Shown here: in pieces, positions 7,969-15,699 of the stretch | How positions within the stretch are numbered: the first letter of the stretch is position 1 | Layout: every line of letters begins with the position of its first letter | From: Kribbella qitaiheensis | Lineage (GTDB): Bacteria; Actinomycetota; Actinomycetes; Propionibacteriales; Kribbellaceae | DNA length: 64,000 nt | Direction: 5' to 3' | Assembly: GCF_014217565.1 (NCBI RefSeq) | Contig: NZ_CP043661.1 | Span: forward strand, 3,286,001 to 3,350,000 | Made by a program: the position numbers and the translations under genes | The notes under the pieces: generated by a model | What the model was told of the DNA's origin: nothing | The model's input: only the letters and a program-made list of their open reading frames with translations | Database searches by the model: none

Positions 7969-9792
7969 TCACCAGCTCAATCCGTGGCCGAAGGGGTACA
8001 AGGGCGTCTGCGGCTGGCCCGCGACCGGGATGTCGACAGGGAGCTTGCCTGTCGGGGCGATCTCGCCGTACAGGACCTTGGTCAGCGACTCCATCGAGAC
8101 AGCCGCGTAGCCGTAGGTGGCCAGGTATGTCGGCGCTTGGTCGAAGTACGCAATGTCGTACGGGTCGCGGACAGCCACGACGATGACGGTCTTGCCGGTG
8201 GCCAGCAGGTCCTTCACGAGCTTCTGCTGCTTGGCCAGCTTGTCCGTCACCTTCGTGTCCCACGCCTTCTGGGTGAGCACCACGGTCACGTCGTTGGCCT
8301 GCGCCTTCGTGACCGCGTCGGCAATCGCGGCGTCCGTCGGTGCGGCACCGGTCTGAGCGACCGTCGTGGTCGCACCTCGCGTGGTGAGACTGTTCGCCAG
8401 CGATTGGGTCGTGGTGACGCCCCAGCCGGTGACCAGGATGCTGCGCGAGGTCTTGCTCAGCGGCAGGGTGCTGGTGTTGTTCTTGACCAGCGTGATGCTC
8501 TTGTCGACGATCTTCTGCGCGGTCGCCAGGCTGGCCGGCGTACCGACTGTGGTCGCGATCTTCGCGGGGTCGACGAACGGCTGGAACAGGACGCCGTTCT
8601 TGATCTTCATCAACAGCACCCGGAGCACGCTCTCGTTGATCTGGCGCTCGCTGATGCGGCCCGACTTCACCGCGTCGACGACCGCCTTGAACTGCACGTC
8701 CGGAGCCGGCGGCAGCAGCACCTGGTCGGCGCCGGCCTCGATCGCGCGAACGGCCACCTCGGCGTCGCCGTACTTGGCCCGGACCGCCGCCATCTCGAGT
8801 GCGTCGGTGACGATCAGACCCTTGAACCCGAGCTCGCCACGCAGTACGCCGGTCAGGATCGGCTTGCTCAGCGTCGCCGGGTCACCGGACGGGTCGAGCG
8901 ACGGGACGACGATGTGCGCGGTCATGATCGAGTCGATGCCGGCCTTGATCGCGGCCTTGAACGAGGGCGCATCGATCGTGTTCCACTGCTCGCGGGTGTG
9001 GTTGATCGTCGGCAGCGCGGTGTGGCTGTCGTCGACGGTGTCGCCGTGGCCTGGGAAGTGCTTCGCGGTCGCGGCGATGCCGGCGTCGTTCTGGTAGCCC
9101 TGCACCTGGGCGACGACCATGTCCGACACCAGCTTCGGGTCGGAGGAGAACGACCGTACGCCGATGACGGGGTTGAGCGCGTTGACGTTGACGTCGGCGA
9201 CCGGGGCGTAGTCCTCGCGGATGCCCATCGCCTTCAGCTCGTGGCCGGTGATCCCTGCCGCGGTCCGGGCGTCGGCGGTGTCGCGGGTCGCGCCGTGGGC
9301 CATGTTGCCGCCGAACTGGGTGGCGGGCGGGCCGATCCGGACGACGACGCCTTGCTCCTGGTCGGTCGCGATGGTCAGCGGGAGGTGCAGACCGGTTTTG
9401 ACGGCTGCTGTTTGGAGCTGGTTCGAGTACGTCGCGAGCTGGGTCGGGTTCTGCACGTTGTCGCGCGCGTTGAAGTAGATCCAGCCGCCCGGGTGGTACT
9501 TCGCGACCACCTCGGCGGGTGTCGCCACGCCGTACAGGGCGGTGTTGCGCGCGTCAGGCGTCGCGGCGTCCGGACCGTAGGCGAACAACACGAACAGCTG
9601 CCCGATCTTGTCCTCCAGCGACATGCCCTGGACGGCCTTCGTCGCCTGCTGCAGACTGCTGATCTGCGCCGGCTTCGGCGGTTGGGCACTCTTGGACTCA
9701 GGCAATGGCGCGCTGACCGCGACGGCGGGCACGAGGGCTCCGACGGTCGCGGTGGCAAGGCTGGCAATAGCGAAGCGGCGCAAGGCGGACAT
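7969..9792 (-). CDS. nagZ: Secreted beta-N-acetylglucosaminidase, GH3 NagZ type, two-domain
   Basis: The ATG at 9792 is chosen because it follows GAGGGG and opens a Sec signal peptide (MSALRRFAIASLATATVGALVPAVAVSAP); the frame itself runs further upstream. The 607-residue protein contains the NagZ signature KHFPGHGDTVDDSHTALP, whose Asp-His pair replaces the classical acid/base, and the nucleophile region GLIVTDALEM. A GH3 C-terminal alpha/beta domain follows (ILVTGWGVTTTQSL), as in B. subtilis NagZ and unlike the short cytosolic form of Gram-negatives. It would remove GlcNAc from wall fragments outside the cell. It is the first gene of the operon. Confidence 0.92.
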   Translation of the reverse strand: MSALRRFAIASLATATVGALVPAVAVSAPLPESKSAQPPKPAQISSLQQATKAVQGMSLEDKIGQLFVLFAYGPDAATPDARNTALYGVATPAEVVAKYHPGGWIYFNARDNVQNPTQLATYSNQLQTAAVKTGLHLPLTIATDQEQGVVVRIGPPATQFGGNMAHGATRDTADARTAAGITGHELKAMGIREDYAPVADVNVNALNPVIGVRSFSSDPKLVSDMVVAQVQGYQNDAGIAATAKHFPGHGDTVDDSHTALPTINHTREQWNTIDAPSFKAAIKAGIDSIMTAHIVVPSLDPSGDPATLSKPILTGVLRGELGFKGLIVTDALEMAAVRAKYGDAEVAVRAIEAGADQVLLPPAPDVQFKAVVDAVKSGRISERQINESVLRVLLMKIKNGVLFQPFVDPAKIATTVGTPASLATAQKIVDKSITLVKNNTSTLPLSKTSRSILVTGWGVTTTQSLANSLTTRGATTTVAQTGAAPTDAAIADAVTKAQANDVTVVLTQKAWDTKVTDKLAKQQKLVKDLLATGKTVIVVAVRDPYDIAYFDQAPTYLATYGYAAVSMESLTKVLYGEIAPTGKLPVDIPVAGQPQTPLYPFGHGLSW

Positions 9793-9806
9793 ATCCGACC
9801 CCTCAG

Positions 9807-9819
9807 GTAATTGAATTAC
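9807..9819. promoter_or_regulatory. Candidate MurR operator upstream of nagZ
   Basis: A 13-bp palindrome (GTAATT, one central base, AATTAC) lies 15 nt upstream of the nagZ ATG, against the Shine-Dalgarno region. It is conspicuously AT-rich in GC-rich DNA. Its place at the head of an operon encoding an RpiR-family regulator makes an operator the natural reading; this is inferred. Confidence 0.45.
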
Positions 9820-9955
9820 GATCGTGCCCCCGCACGCGAAAGTTACCCACGCGATCGACCGCCGGTCAAGGGCAAACCCCAACCTCATCCAACACGCCCC
9901 GCACACCCCCAGCAACCCACAGCACCCCCCAAACGCTTGAACTACACCCCACGCA

Positions 9956-10011
9956 CCTCCTCCGTCGCCACTCCCACCCACCCCTGTCCCGCCGCTCCTG
10001 CGTCGCGGCTC
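9956..10011 (-). repeat. Inverted repeat copy A flanking the Abi-like gene
   Basis: Read on the minus strand this begins GAGCCGCGACGCAGGAG, continues through GGGGTGGGTGGGAG and ends GCGACGGAGGAGG. It matches 11648-11703 on the plus strand over 56 nt with only a few mismatches and one shifted base. Each copy holds two direct repeats of about GAGCNGCGACGGAGGAG. Confidence 0.75.
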
Positions 10012-10128
10012 GCTGCCGGGTGCGGGTTGCTTGGGCTGGGCTGAAGGCGGACTCGGAGAATGCGCCGCATCCAAAGGGCACTCCAGCCGGACAGCGGGGG
10101 CAGCTAGATCAGCTGGCCGGGAAACGGC

Positions 10129-10156
10129 AAAGCCCCTGGGCGTACCCAGGGGCTTT
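10129..10156 (-). terminator. Hairpin terminator downstream of the Abi-like gene
   Basis: A perfect 12-bp stem (AAAGCCCCTGGG and complement) has a 4-nt loop, CGTA or its complement. It lies 116 nt past the Abi-like gene stop. The AAA/TTT ends let it work in both directions. Confidence 0.7.
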
Positions 10157-10272
10157 GAAATACCGGAACCTTGGCAGTGTGGCCTGCCCGCAAGCGGACT
10201 ACCAGGGACTGACCCAAGGTCTTCGTTCTCTACATTACATGCCCGCGGCAGATGCCGAGACCCTGCAACAGG

Positions 10273-11499
10273 TCAGGGATTGGGCAATGGTTGCGGGCAG
10301 CTCTGCAGGAGCTCGGCCACCCTGCTCTGATCAGCGACCCAGGAAGACAGATCTTGGTCGACGAAGGCGAGCAGCCGGAGCATTTCGTCGTGGAGTTCAC
10401 GAAGCGGCGCCGTCCAGATGCGCTCGTGGTGCGCAAGCCTGTTCCGGAAGTCGTGAAGCCGAATGACTGGGAGCTCGACCGTCTCCCGCGCACGGTCCGG
10501 CGCATGCGGAAAGGCACCGGCCAGATCCGGCCAGAGGTTCGAGCTGTAACGGCGCGCCAGCAGGTAGCGCCAGAATCCGAAGCCCAACTCGGCGATAGTC
10601 TGACCATCGCCGACAGGCTTGGATTTGCGGACGGCACGCCGACGGGCGCTGAGGATGTCATCTCGGCTGTGGGGGTCCAGTTCATGGAAGGGATCGTCCA
10701 GCCACGAACCTCGCCTGCGCATGCGGCGGTGCCGATCGCTCATCCTGGCGGCGAGGGCATTCCGAAGTGCGATCTCGAGATAGCCGATCACCTCCCACAT
10801 CGCTGCGGCCATCGCATTGTTCCAGCGGTAGAACTCCAAGGCCGCCCGCTCGCTCCCGCCACAGTGCTGGAGATAGCCAATGAACCGCGGCCTTCCGAAC
10901 AGTTGCCTTGCACGCCGGGTGACGACCTCAAAAATGGCGTTCGACGCCGGGTCGAGCGCCACCGCCCGGGCGACCACAGCCGCCAGCGTTCGCGGAGAGA
11001 CACTGGCGGTGTTCAAGGTCAGATCGAACATCCCCGGATCAGCGACACGCAACTCGCGCTGGACCTCGTCCCATACTTTCAGGTGCCCGCCGCCGGACGA
11101 GAGGTCAGCTTGAGCGAGGCGCTGCTCGCTTACTTCTCGCGGACACCAGAGGCAGACCACAAACCAGGTGACAGATAGACCTGCTGCCAGCAGGGCGCTG
11201 ATGCCCGCAGCCTGCCGTAGCTGAACAATCGGAACCAGACCATCGGACACCTGCTCAAGCAGCGCCGGCCGATCGATGCCGTAGAGCACATCACCCCGGC
11301 TGCTCAGGTAGACGAGCTGTCCTGCGTCATCGATGGCGGCCAGTTGTTCGAGAGAAACGAGCCGACATCCGGCTGAACGCCCGGCGCCGACCTTCAGCCG
11401 TTGAAACCGGACGAATCGTGAGTCGAGCTCACCCAGTGCCTGTGTGACGGTGTCCAATCCTGCTGCAGGCGGACCATAAAGGACGAGACCAGTGCGCAC
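10273..11499 (-). CDS. Degenerate guanylate-kinase-like domain fused to an Abi/HEPN-like domain (candidate defence or toxin protein)
   Basis: This 408-residue protein falls into two parts. Residues 1-180 resemble guanylate kinase: a P-loop-like LYGPPAAGLDTVTQAL near residue 7, VLYGIDRPAL near 71 and IVQLRQAAGISAL near 91. The P-loop Lys is replaced by Leu and the next Ser/Thr by Asp, so ATP hydrolysis is doubtful. Residues 200-390 look like Abi-family proteins: EFYRWNNAMAAAMWEVIGYL, IAELGFGFWRYLLARRY, then FRNRLAHHERIW at 351-362, which holds the R-x4-H motif of HEPN RNases. Related domains act in abortive infection and toxin-antitoxin systems. The gene stands alone between terminators, flanked by inverted repeats. 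Defence is inferred; no partner gene was seen. Confidence 0.65.
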   Translation of the reverse strand: MRTGLVLYGPPAAGLDTVTQALGELDSRFVRFQRLKVGAGRSAGCRLVSLEQLAAIDDAGQLVYLSSRGDVLYGIDRPALLEQVSDGLVPIVQLRQAAGISALLAAGLSVTWFVVCLWCPREVSEQRLAQADLSSGGGHLKVWDEVQRELRVADPGMFDLTLNTASVSPRTLAAVVARAVALDPASNAIFEVVTRRARQLFGRPRFIGYLQHCGGSERAALEFYRWNNAMAAAMWEVIGYLEIALRNALAARMSDRHRRMRRRGSWLDDPFHELDPHSRDDILSARRRAVRKSKPVGDGQTIAELGFGFWRYLLARRYSSNLWPDLAGAFPHAPDRARETVELPVIRLHDFRNRLAHHERIWTAPLRELHDEMLRLLAFVDQDLSSWVADQSRVAELLQSCPQPLPNP

Positions 11500-11647
11500 G
11501 GAGAGTAACCCTAGGCCCGCTTCGGCAACGTACTCGGCCGTTATCCACTACTTGCCCCACGATGCCCCAACCTGCCCCTCTTTTAAGAACGGAGCGCCTC
11601 CGGCATGGGCCTGCTACTAGCCCGAAAGCGGCCTGCGCCCTGGGCAC

Positions 11648-11703
11648 GAGCCGCGACGGAGGAGCGGCGGACCGGGGTGGGTGGGAGCTGCGACGGAGGA
11701 GCC
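11648..11703 (+). repeat. Inverted repeat copy B flanking the Abi-like gene
   Basis: This is the partner of 9956-10011 in inverse orientation, beginning GAGCCGCGACGGAGGAG and ending GCGACGGAGGAGCC. It lies between the Abi-like gene promoter side and the glmM terminator. Confidence 0.75.
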
Positions 11704-11720
11704 GCGTGGGCGTAGGACGA

Positions 11721-11757
11721 CAAACCCCGCTGACGGCAGAGCGGTCAGCGGGGTTTG
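11721..11757 (-). terminator. Terminator of the rplM-rpsI-glmM operon
   Basis: A perfect 14-bp stem (CAAACCCCGCTGAC and complement) encloses a 9-nt loop. It starts 10 nt past the corrected glmM stop, which supports that stop over the out-of-frame one. Confidence 0.8.
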
Positions 11758-11767
11758 GGGGGTGTGG

Positions 11768-13115
11768 TCAGAGCTTGAGGGAGGTGGCTACTACGTCGGC
11801 CAGGTCGTGGGCTACCTCGGCCGCGGTGGCTGAGGATTCGGCTTCGACCATGACTCGGACGAGGGGTTCCGTGCCGGAGGGGCGGAGGAGGACTCGCCCG
11901 GTGTCGCCCAGGCGGGCTGTGGCGGCAACTACGGCGGGCCTGGACGGTGGGGTCCGTGCCGGCGCGGGACTTGTCGACGCCGGGGACGTTGACGAGGATC
12001 TGCGGGAGGCGGGTCATCACGGCGGCCAGGTCGGCCAGTGACTTGCCGGTCTGAGCGACCCGGGCCAGCAGCATGACGGCGGTGAGGGTGCCGTCGCCGG
12101 TGGTGGCGTGATCGGACAGGATCACGTGCCCGGACTGTTCGCCGCCGAGCTTGTGGCCGCCTGCCTTCATCGCTTCCAGGACGTAACGGTCGCCGACCTT
12201 GGTCTGCTCGACCGCGATCTGCTCCCGGACCATCGCCTGGACGAAGCCGAGGTTGCTCATCACGGTCGCCACGACGGTGTCGTTGAACAGCCGGCCGCTG
12301 TCGCGCATGGCCAGGGCCAGGATCGCGAGGATCTGGTCACCGTCGACCAACTCACCGGCCCCGTCGACGGCCAGGCAGCGATCGGCGTCGCCGTCGAGCG
12401 CGATGCCGAGGTCGGCACGGTGGCCGATCACCTCACGGCGCAGCCCCTCCATGTGGGTGGAGCCGCACTCGAGGTTGATGTTCAGGCCGTCCGGCGAAGC
12501 GCCGTACGTGATCACCTCGGCGCCGAGGCGACGCAGGGCCTCCGGGGCGGTCAGCGAGGCGGCGCCGTTGGCGCAGTCGACGACGACCTTGACGCCGTCG
12601 AACCGGTTCGGGGCGGACCGGACCAGGTGCGAGACATAGGTCTCGAAGCCCTGCCCGTCGTCCAGGACCCGGCCGACAGCCGAGCCGGTCGGACGCTGCC
12701 ACTCCTCGCCGACGCGGACCTCGATGGCGTCCTCGATCACGTCGTCGAGCTTGATCCCGCCGCGGGCCAGGAACTTGATGCCGTTGTCGGGCATCGGGTT
12801 GTGGCTGGCGGACAGCATCACGCCGAGGTCCGAGCCGGTCGAACCGGTCAGATAGGCGACGGCCGGGGTCGGCAGCACGCCGAGCCGGACGACATCGACG
12901 CCGGCACTGGCCAGACCGGCCACCACGGCGGCTTCCAGGAACTCACCACTGGCACGCGGATCCCGGCCCACAACGGCGCGTGGCCGGTGCCCTTCGAAGG
13001 CACCGGCCTCGCCGAGTACGTGAGCGGCAGCGACCGACAGGTCGAGTGCCAGCTCCGCGGTCAGGTCCACGTTCGCCAGGCCACGGACGCCGTCCGTGCC
13101 GAACAAACGCGACAT
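11768..13115 (-). CDS. glmM: Phosphoglucosamine mutase, frameshifted near its C-terminus
   Basis: GlmM converts glucosamine-6-phosphate to glucosamine-1-phosphate for UDP-GlcNAc synthesis. The protein shows LFGTDGVRG, the phosphoserine loop [16 protein letters not shown], the Mg-binding ALDGDADRC and the sugar-binding GGEQSGH. The final phosphate-binding motif [11 protein letters not shown] is present, but only in another frame. An extra base in GGGCC at 11936-11940 (plus strand) shifts the frame after TDPTVQA. Removing it gives 448 residues, the normal GlmM length, ending at 11768 just before the terminator. It starts 7 nt after rpsI. As an essential gene it is very probably intact in the cell. 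Confidence 0.92.
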
Positions 13116-13122
13116 CAGGTGA

Positions 13123-13644
13123 TCAGCGCTTGCTGTACTGCGGAGCCTTACGGGCCTTCTTGAGACCGGCCTTCTTACGCTCCTTGATCCGCGCGTCGCG
13201 GCTGAGCAGACCGGCCTTCTTCAGACCAGGCCGGTTCGCCTCCTCGTCGGCGGCGTTCAGGCAACGGGCGATCCCCAGCTGCAGCGCACCGGCCTGGCCG
13301 GTGATGCCGCCGCCGTTGATCCGCGCGATGACGTCGTACGAGCCCTCGAGCCCGGCGACGACGAACGGCTCGTTGACGTGCTGCTGGTGCACCTTGTTCG
13401 GGAAGTACACGTCGATCGGCTTGCCGTTGACGGTGATGGTGCCCGTCCCCGGGATGAGGCGGACGCGAGCGACGGCCTCCTTGCGGCGGCCGGTCGCGCC
13501 GGCCGGGTTGATCACCGCGACGCGACCGGACTCGGCGCGCTGCTCCGGGCTCGGGTTCGTCTCGGAGGTGTAGGCGACCGGACCCTCGGTGTCGATGGGC
13601 ACCTCGGTGTCGAGGTCTGCGGTCTCGGTGGTGATGTCGCTCAC
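13123..13644 (-). CDS. rpsI: 30S ribosomal protein S9 (uS9)
   Basis: The 173-residue protein has an acidic N-terminal extension of about 45 residues, as in other actinobacteria. The conserved S9 core follows: [27 protein letters not shown] and [19 protein letters not shown]. It ends in the classical basic tail ...KAPQYSKR, whose last Arg reaches the P-site tRNA in the small subunit. The gene lies 37 nt after rplM and 7 nt before glmM. Confidence 0.97.
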   Translation of the reverse strand: MSDITTETADLDTEVPIDTEGPVAYTSETNPSPEQRAESGRVAVINPAGATGRRKEAVARVRLIPGTGTITVNGKPIDVYFPNKVHQQHVNEPFVVAGLEGSYDVIARINGGGITGQAGALQLGIARCLNAADEEANRPGLKKAGLLSRDARIKERKKAGLKKARKAPQYSKR

Positions 13645-13681
13645 GCTGGGAATCCTCGTTTAACTGGCTCGTCGACCGCTA

Positions 13682-14125
13682 CTACTGAGCGATCTGGGTG
13701 ATCTCGAACGTCTTCGGCTGCTGGGCCGTGTGCGGGTGCTCCGGACCGGCGTAAACCTTCAGCTTGCCGAGCAGCTGCCGGCTGAGACGGTTCTTCGGGA
13801 GCATGCCCCAAACAGCCTTCTCGACGGCCTTGCGAGGGTCCTTGTCGAGGATCTCGCCGACCGGCGTGGCGGTCAGACCACCCGGGTGACCCGAGTGGCG
13901 GTAGGCCAGCTTGTCGGTCCGCTTCTTGCCGGACAGGCTGATCTTCGAGGCGTTGATGACGACGACGAAGTCACCCCCGTCCATGTGCGGAGCGAACGTC
14001 GGCTTGTGCTTGCCGCGCAGCAGGGTTGCGATCTGGACGGCGAGCCGACCGAGCACGACGTCGGTGGCGTCGATCACATGCCACTCACGAGTGAGGTCAG
14101 CAGGCTTCGGGCTGTACGTGCGCAC
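13682..14125 (-). CDS. rplM: 50S ribosomal protein L13 (uL13)
   Basis: The GTG at 14125 ([19 protein letters not shown]) gives 147 residues, the usual L13 length; the frame is open further upstream without family similarity. GAAGG lies 9 nt before the GTG. Core motifs are [25 protein letters not shown] and [22 protein letters not shown]. It is the first gene of rplM-rpsI-glmM and has a strong promoter about 110 nt upstream. Confidence 0.97.
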   Translation of the reverse strand: MRTYSPKPADLTREWHVIDATDVVLGRLAVQIATLLRGKHKPTFAPHMDGGDFVVVINASKISLSGKKRTDKLAYRHSGHPGGLTATPVGEILDKDPRKAVEKAVWGMLPKNRLSRQLLGKLKVYAGPEHPHTAQQPKTFEITQIAQ

Positions 14126-14233
14126 GGTCGTTGACCTTCGTTTCTCAGAGGTTGACAAATAAGTACGTCGGCGAGCGGTCCGCCATACCCCATTGCAACC
14201 GGGAACAGACCTAGAAACGCACAACGACAGCCC

Positions 14234-14263
14234 AGAATACCGGCGCGGGAGCCTTTGGGTCAA
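14234..14263 (-). promoter_or_regulatory. Promoter of rplM-rpsI-glmM
   Basis: On the minus strand, -35 TTGACC (14258-14263) and -10 TATTCT (14234-14239) are separated by 18 bp. This is close to the consensus for the housekeeping sigma factor and predicts a 5' leader of roughly 100 nt. Confidence 0.7.
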
Positions 14264-14293
14264 AGTGAGCCCGAGCCAGCTGGGCACCCCGGC

Positions 14294-14322
14294 TTGGAAC
14301 GAGCTGAGGACCGCACTAGTTT
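14294..14322 (+). promoter_or_regulatory. Promoter of gltA
   Basis: On the plus strand, -35 TTGGAA (14294-14299) and -10 TAGTTT (14317-14322) have a 17-bp spacer. The promoter is back-to-back with the rplM promoter and predicts a leader of about 85 nt. Confidence 0.6.
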
Positions 14323-14412
14323 AGCCGTGAAGATTGCAGTCCGATCCGCGTCCCGCCGGCGACGATAACCCTCACTCTCCGGGCGATGACGCCAGCTTGC
14401 AAAGAGGGCATT

Positions 14413-15699
14413 GTGACCGAACAGTCGCTCACCGTCCGGGACAACCGGACCGGCAAGGACTACGACCTTGCCATCACCGATGGCACTATCCGTGCCGCCG
14501 ATCTCAAGCAGATCAGCGCAGCCGAGGGCGACGGTGGCCTGGCCACCTACGACCCGGGCTTCGTCAACACCGCCTCCACCCGCTCGTCCGTCACCTTCAT
14601 CGACGGCGACAAGGGCATCCTCGAGTACCGCGGCTACCCGATCGAGCAGCTCGCGGAGCAGTCCAACTACCTAGAGGTCGCGTACCTCCTGGTGAACGGG
14701 AAGCTCCCGAACAAGGCCGAGTACGAGGGCTGGGCGCACGACGTGACTTATCACACGTTCGTGCACGAGAACCTGAAGACCTTCATGCAGGGCTTCCGGT
14801 ACGACGCGCACCCGATGGGCATGCTGCTCGCCTCGGTCGGTGCGCTGTCCACCTTCTACCCGGAGTCGCGCGACATCTTCGACGAGGAGTCGCGGGCGCT
14901 GCAGATCCGCCGGATGATCGCCAAGATGCCGACGCTGGGCGCCTTCGCCTTCCGGCACGCGCAGGGCAAGCCGTACGTCTACCCCGACAACGAGCTCAGC
15001 TACGCGGCGAACTTCCTGTCGATGCTGTTCAAGATGAGCGAGCCGAAGTACGCCGCCGACGACCGGTTGGTGCGTGCGCTCGAGATCCTGTTCATCCTGC
15101 ACGCCGACCACGAGCAGAACGCCTCCACCAACGCGGTCCGCGCGATCGGCTCGACCCAGGTCGACCCGTACTCCGCCGTCACCGGTGGCATCGCCGCCCT
15201 CTACGGCCCGCTGCACGGTGGCGCCAACGAGGCGGTGCTGAAGATGCTGCGCCGGATCGGCACGGTCGAGAACGTGCCGTCGTTCATCGAGGGCGTGAAG
15301 GCGGGCGAAGAGCGGCTGATGGGCTTCGGCCACCGGGTCTACAAGAATTACGACCCGCGCGCCAAGATCATCAAGAAGGCTGCCGACGACGTGTTCGAGG
15401 TGACGGGCATCAACCCGCTGCTGAAGATCGCCGTCGAGCTGGAGAAGATCGCGCTGGAGGACGAGTACTTCGTCTCCCGCAAGCTCTACCCGAACGTCGA
15501 CTTCTACTCCGGCCTGATCTACGAGGCCCTGCAGTTCCCGCCGGAGATGTTCACCGTGCTGTTCGCCATCCCGCGTACGTCGGGCTGGCTGGCGCAGTGG
15601 GCGGAGTCGCTCGGCGACAGCGACCAGAAGATCGCCCGGCCGAAGCAGATCTACACCGGCCAGCGCGGCGTCCAGTACGTCCCGATGGGCGACCGCTGA
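14413..15699 (+). CDS. gltA: Citrate synthase
   Basis: This enzyme condenses acetyl-CoA and oxaloacetate to citrate, the entry to the TCA cycle. The GTG at 14413 (TEQSLTVRDNRTGKDYDL) follows AAAGAGGG at a good distance and gives 428 residues; an ATG 27 nt upstream is less likely. Catalytic residues are visible: the His of GPLHGGANEA, the His of GFGHRVYKNYDPRA and the Asp of KLYPNVDFYSG. The substrate-binding region LFILHADHEQNASTNAVR is also present. It is one of the few plus-strand genes, transcribed alone from its own promoter and ended by a 15-bp hairpin. Confidence 0.96.
   Translation: MTEQSLTVRDNRTGKDYDLAITDGTIRAADLKQISAAEGDGGLATYDPGFVNTASTRSSVTFIDGDKGILEYRGYPIEQLAEQSNYLEVAYLLVNGKLPNKAEYEGWAHDVTYHTFVHENLKTFMQGFRYDAHPMGMLLASVGALSTFYPESRDIFDEESRALQIRRMIAKMPTLGAFAFRHAQGKPYVYPDNELSYAANFLSMLFKMSEPKYAADDRLVRALEILFILHADHEQNASTNAVRAIGSTQVDPYSAVTGGIAALYGPLHGGANEAVLKMLRRIGTVENVPSFIEGVKAGEERLMGFGHRVYKNYDPRAKIIKKAADDVFEVTGINPLLKIAVELEKIALEDEYFVSRKLYPNVDFYSGLIYEALQFPPEMFTVLFAIPRTSGWLAQWAESLGDSDQKIARPKQIYTGQRGVQYVPMGDR

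Larger units (their letters stand above)
9820..10272. other. 450-bp intergenic stretch between nagZ and the Abi-like gene
   Basis: No coding gene is apparent. It holds one copy of a 56-bp repeat (9956-10011), whose partner lies beyond the Abi-like gene, and a strong hairpin (10129-10156). The part 9880-9960 is unusually C-rich (many CCC/CACC runs on the plus strand). No tRNA-like cloverleaf was found in 10160-10272. Confidence 0.4.

Noticed and set aside
9880..9960. CRISPR-like or tandem repeat in the C-rich stretch upstream of nagZ
   Set aside because: The C runs are irregular, with no constant unit or spacer length.
10160..10272. tRNA or small RNA gene beside the strong hairpin at 10129-10156
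   Set aside because: No acceptor stem, T-loop or CCA-compatible fold could be drawn on either strand.
9956..11703. Insertion sequence or transposon
   Set aside because: Inverted repeats are present, but there is no transposase, and no target-site duplication was convincing at the outer edges.
11768..13115. glmM, rplB, rplQ and rpoB as genuine pseudogenes
   Set aside because: All four are core genes, present here as the only visible copies, with a single same-type 1-nt insertion and otherwise full conservation. Sequence error is far more likely than loss.
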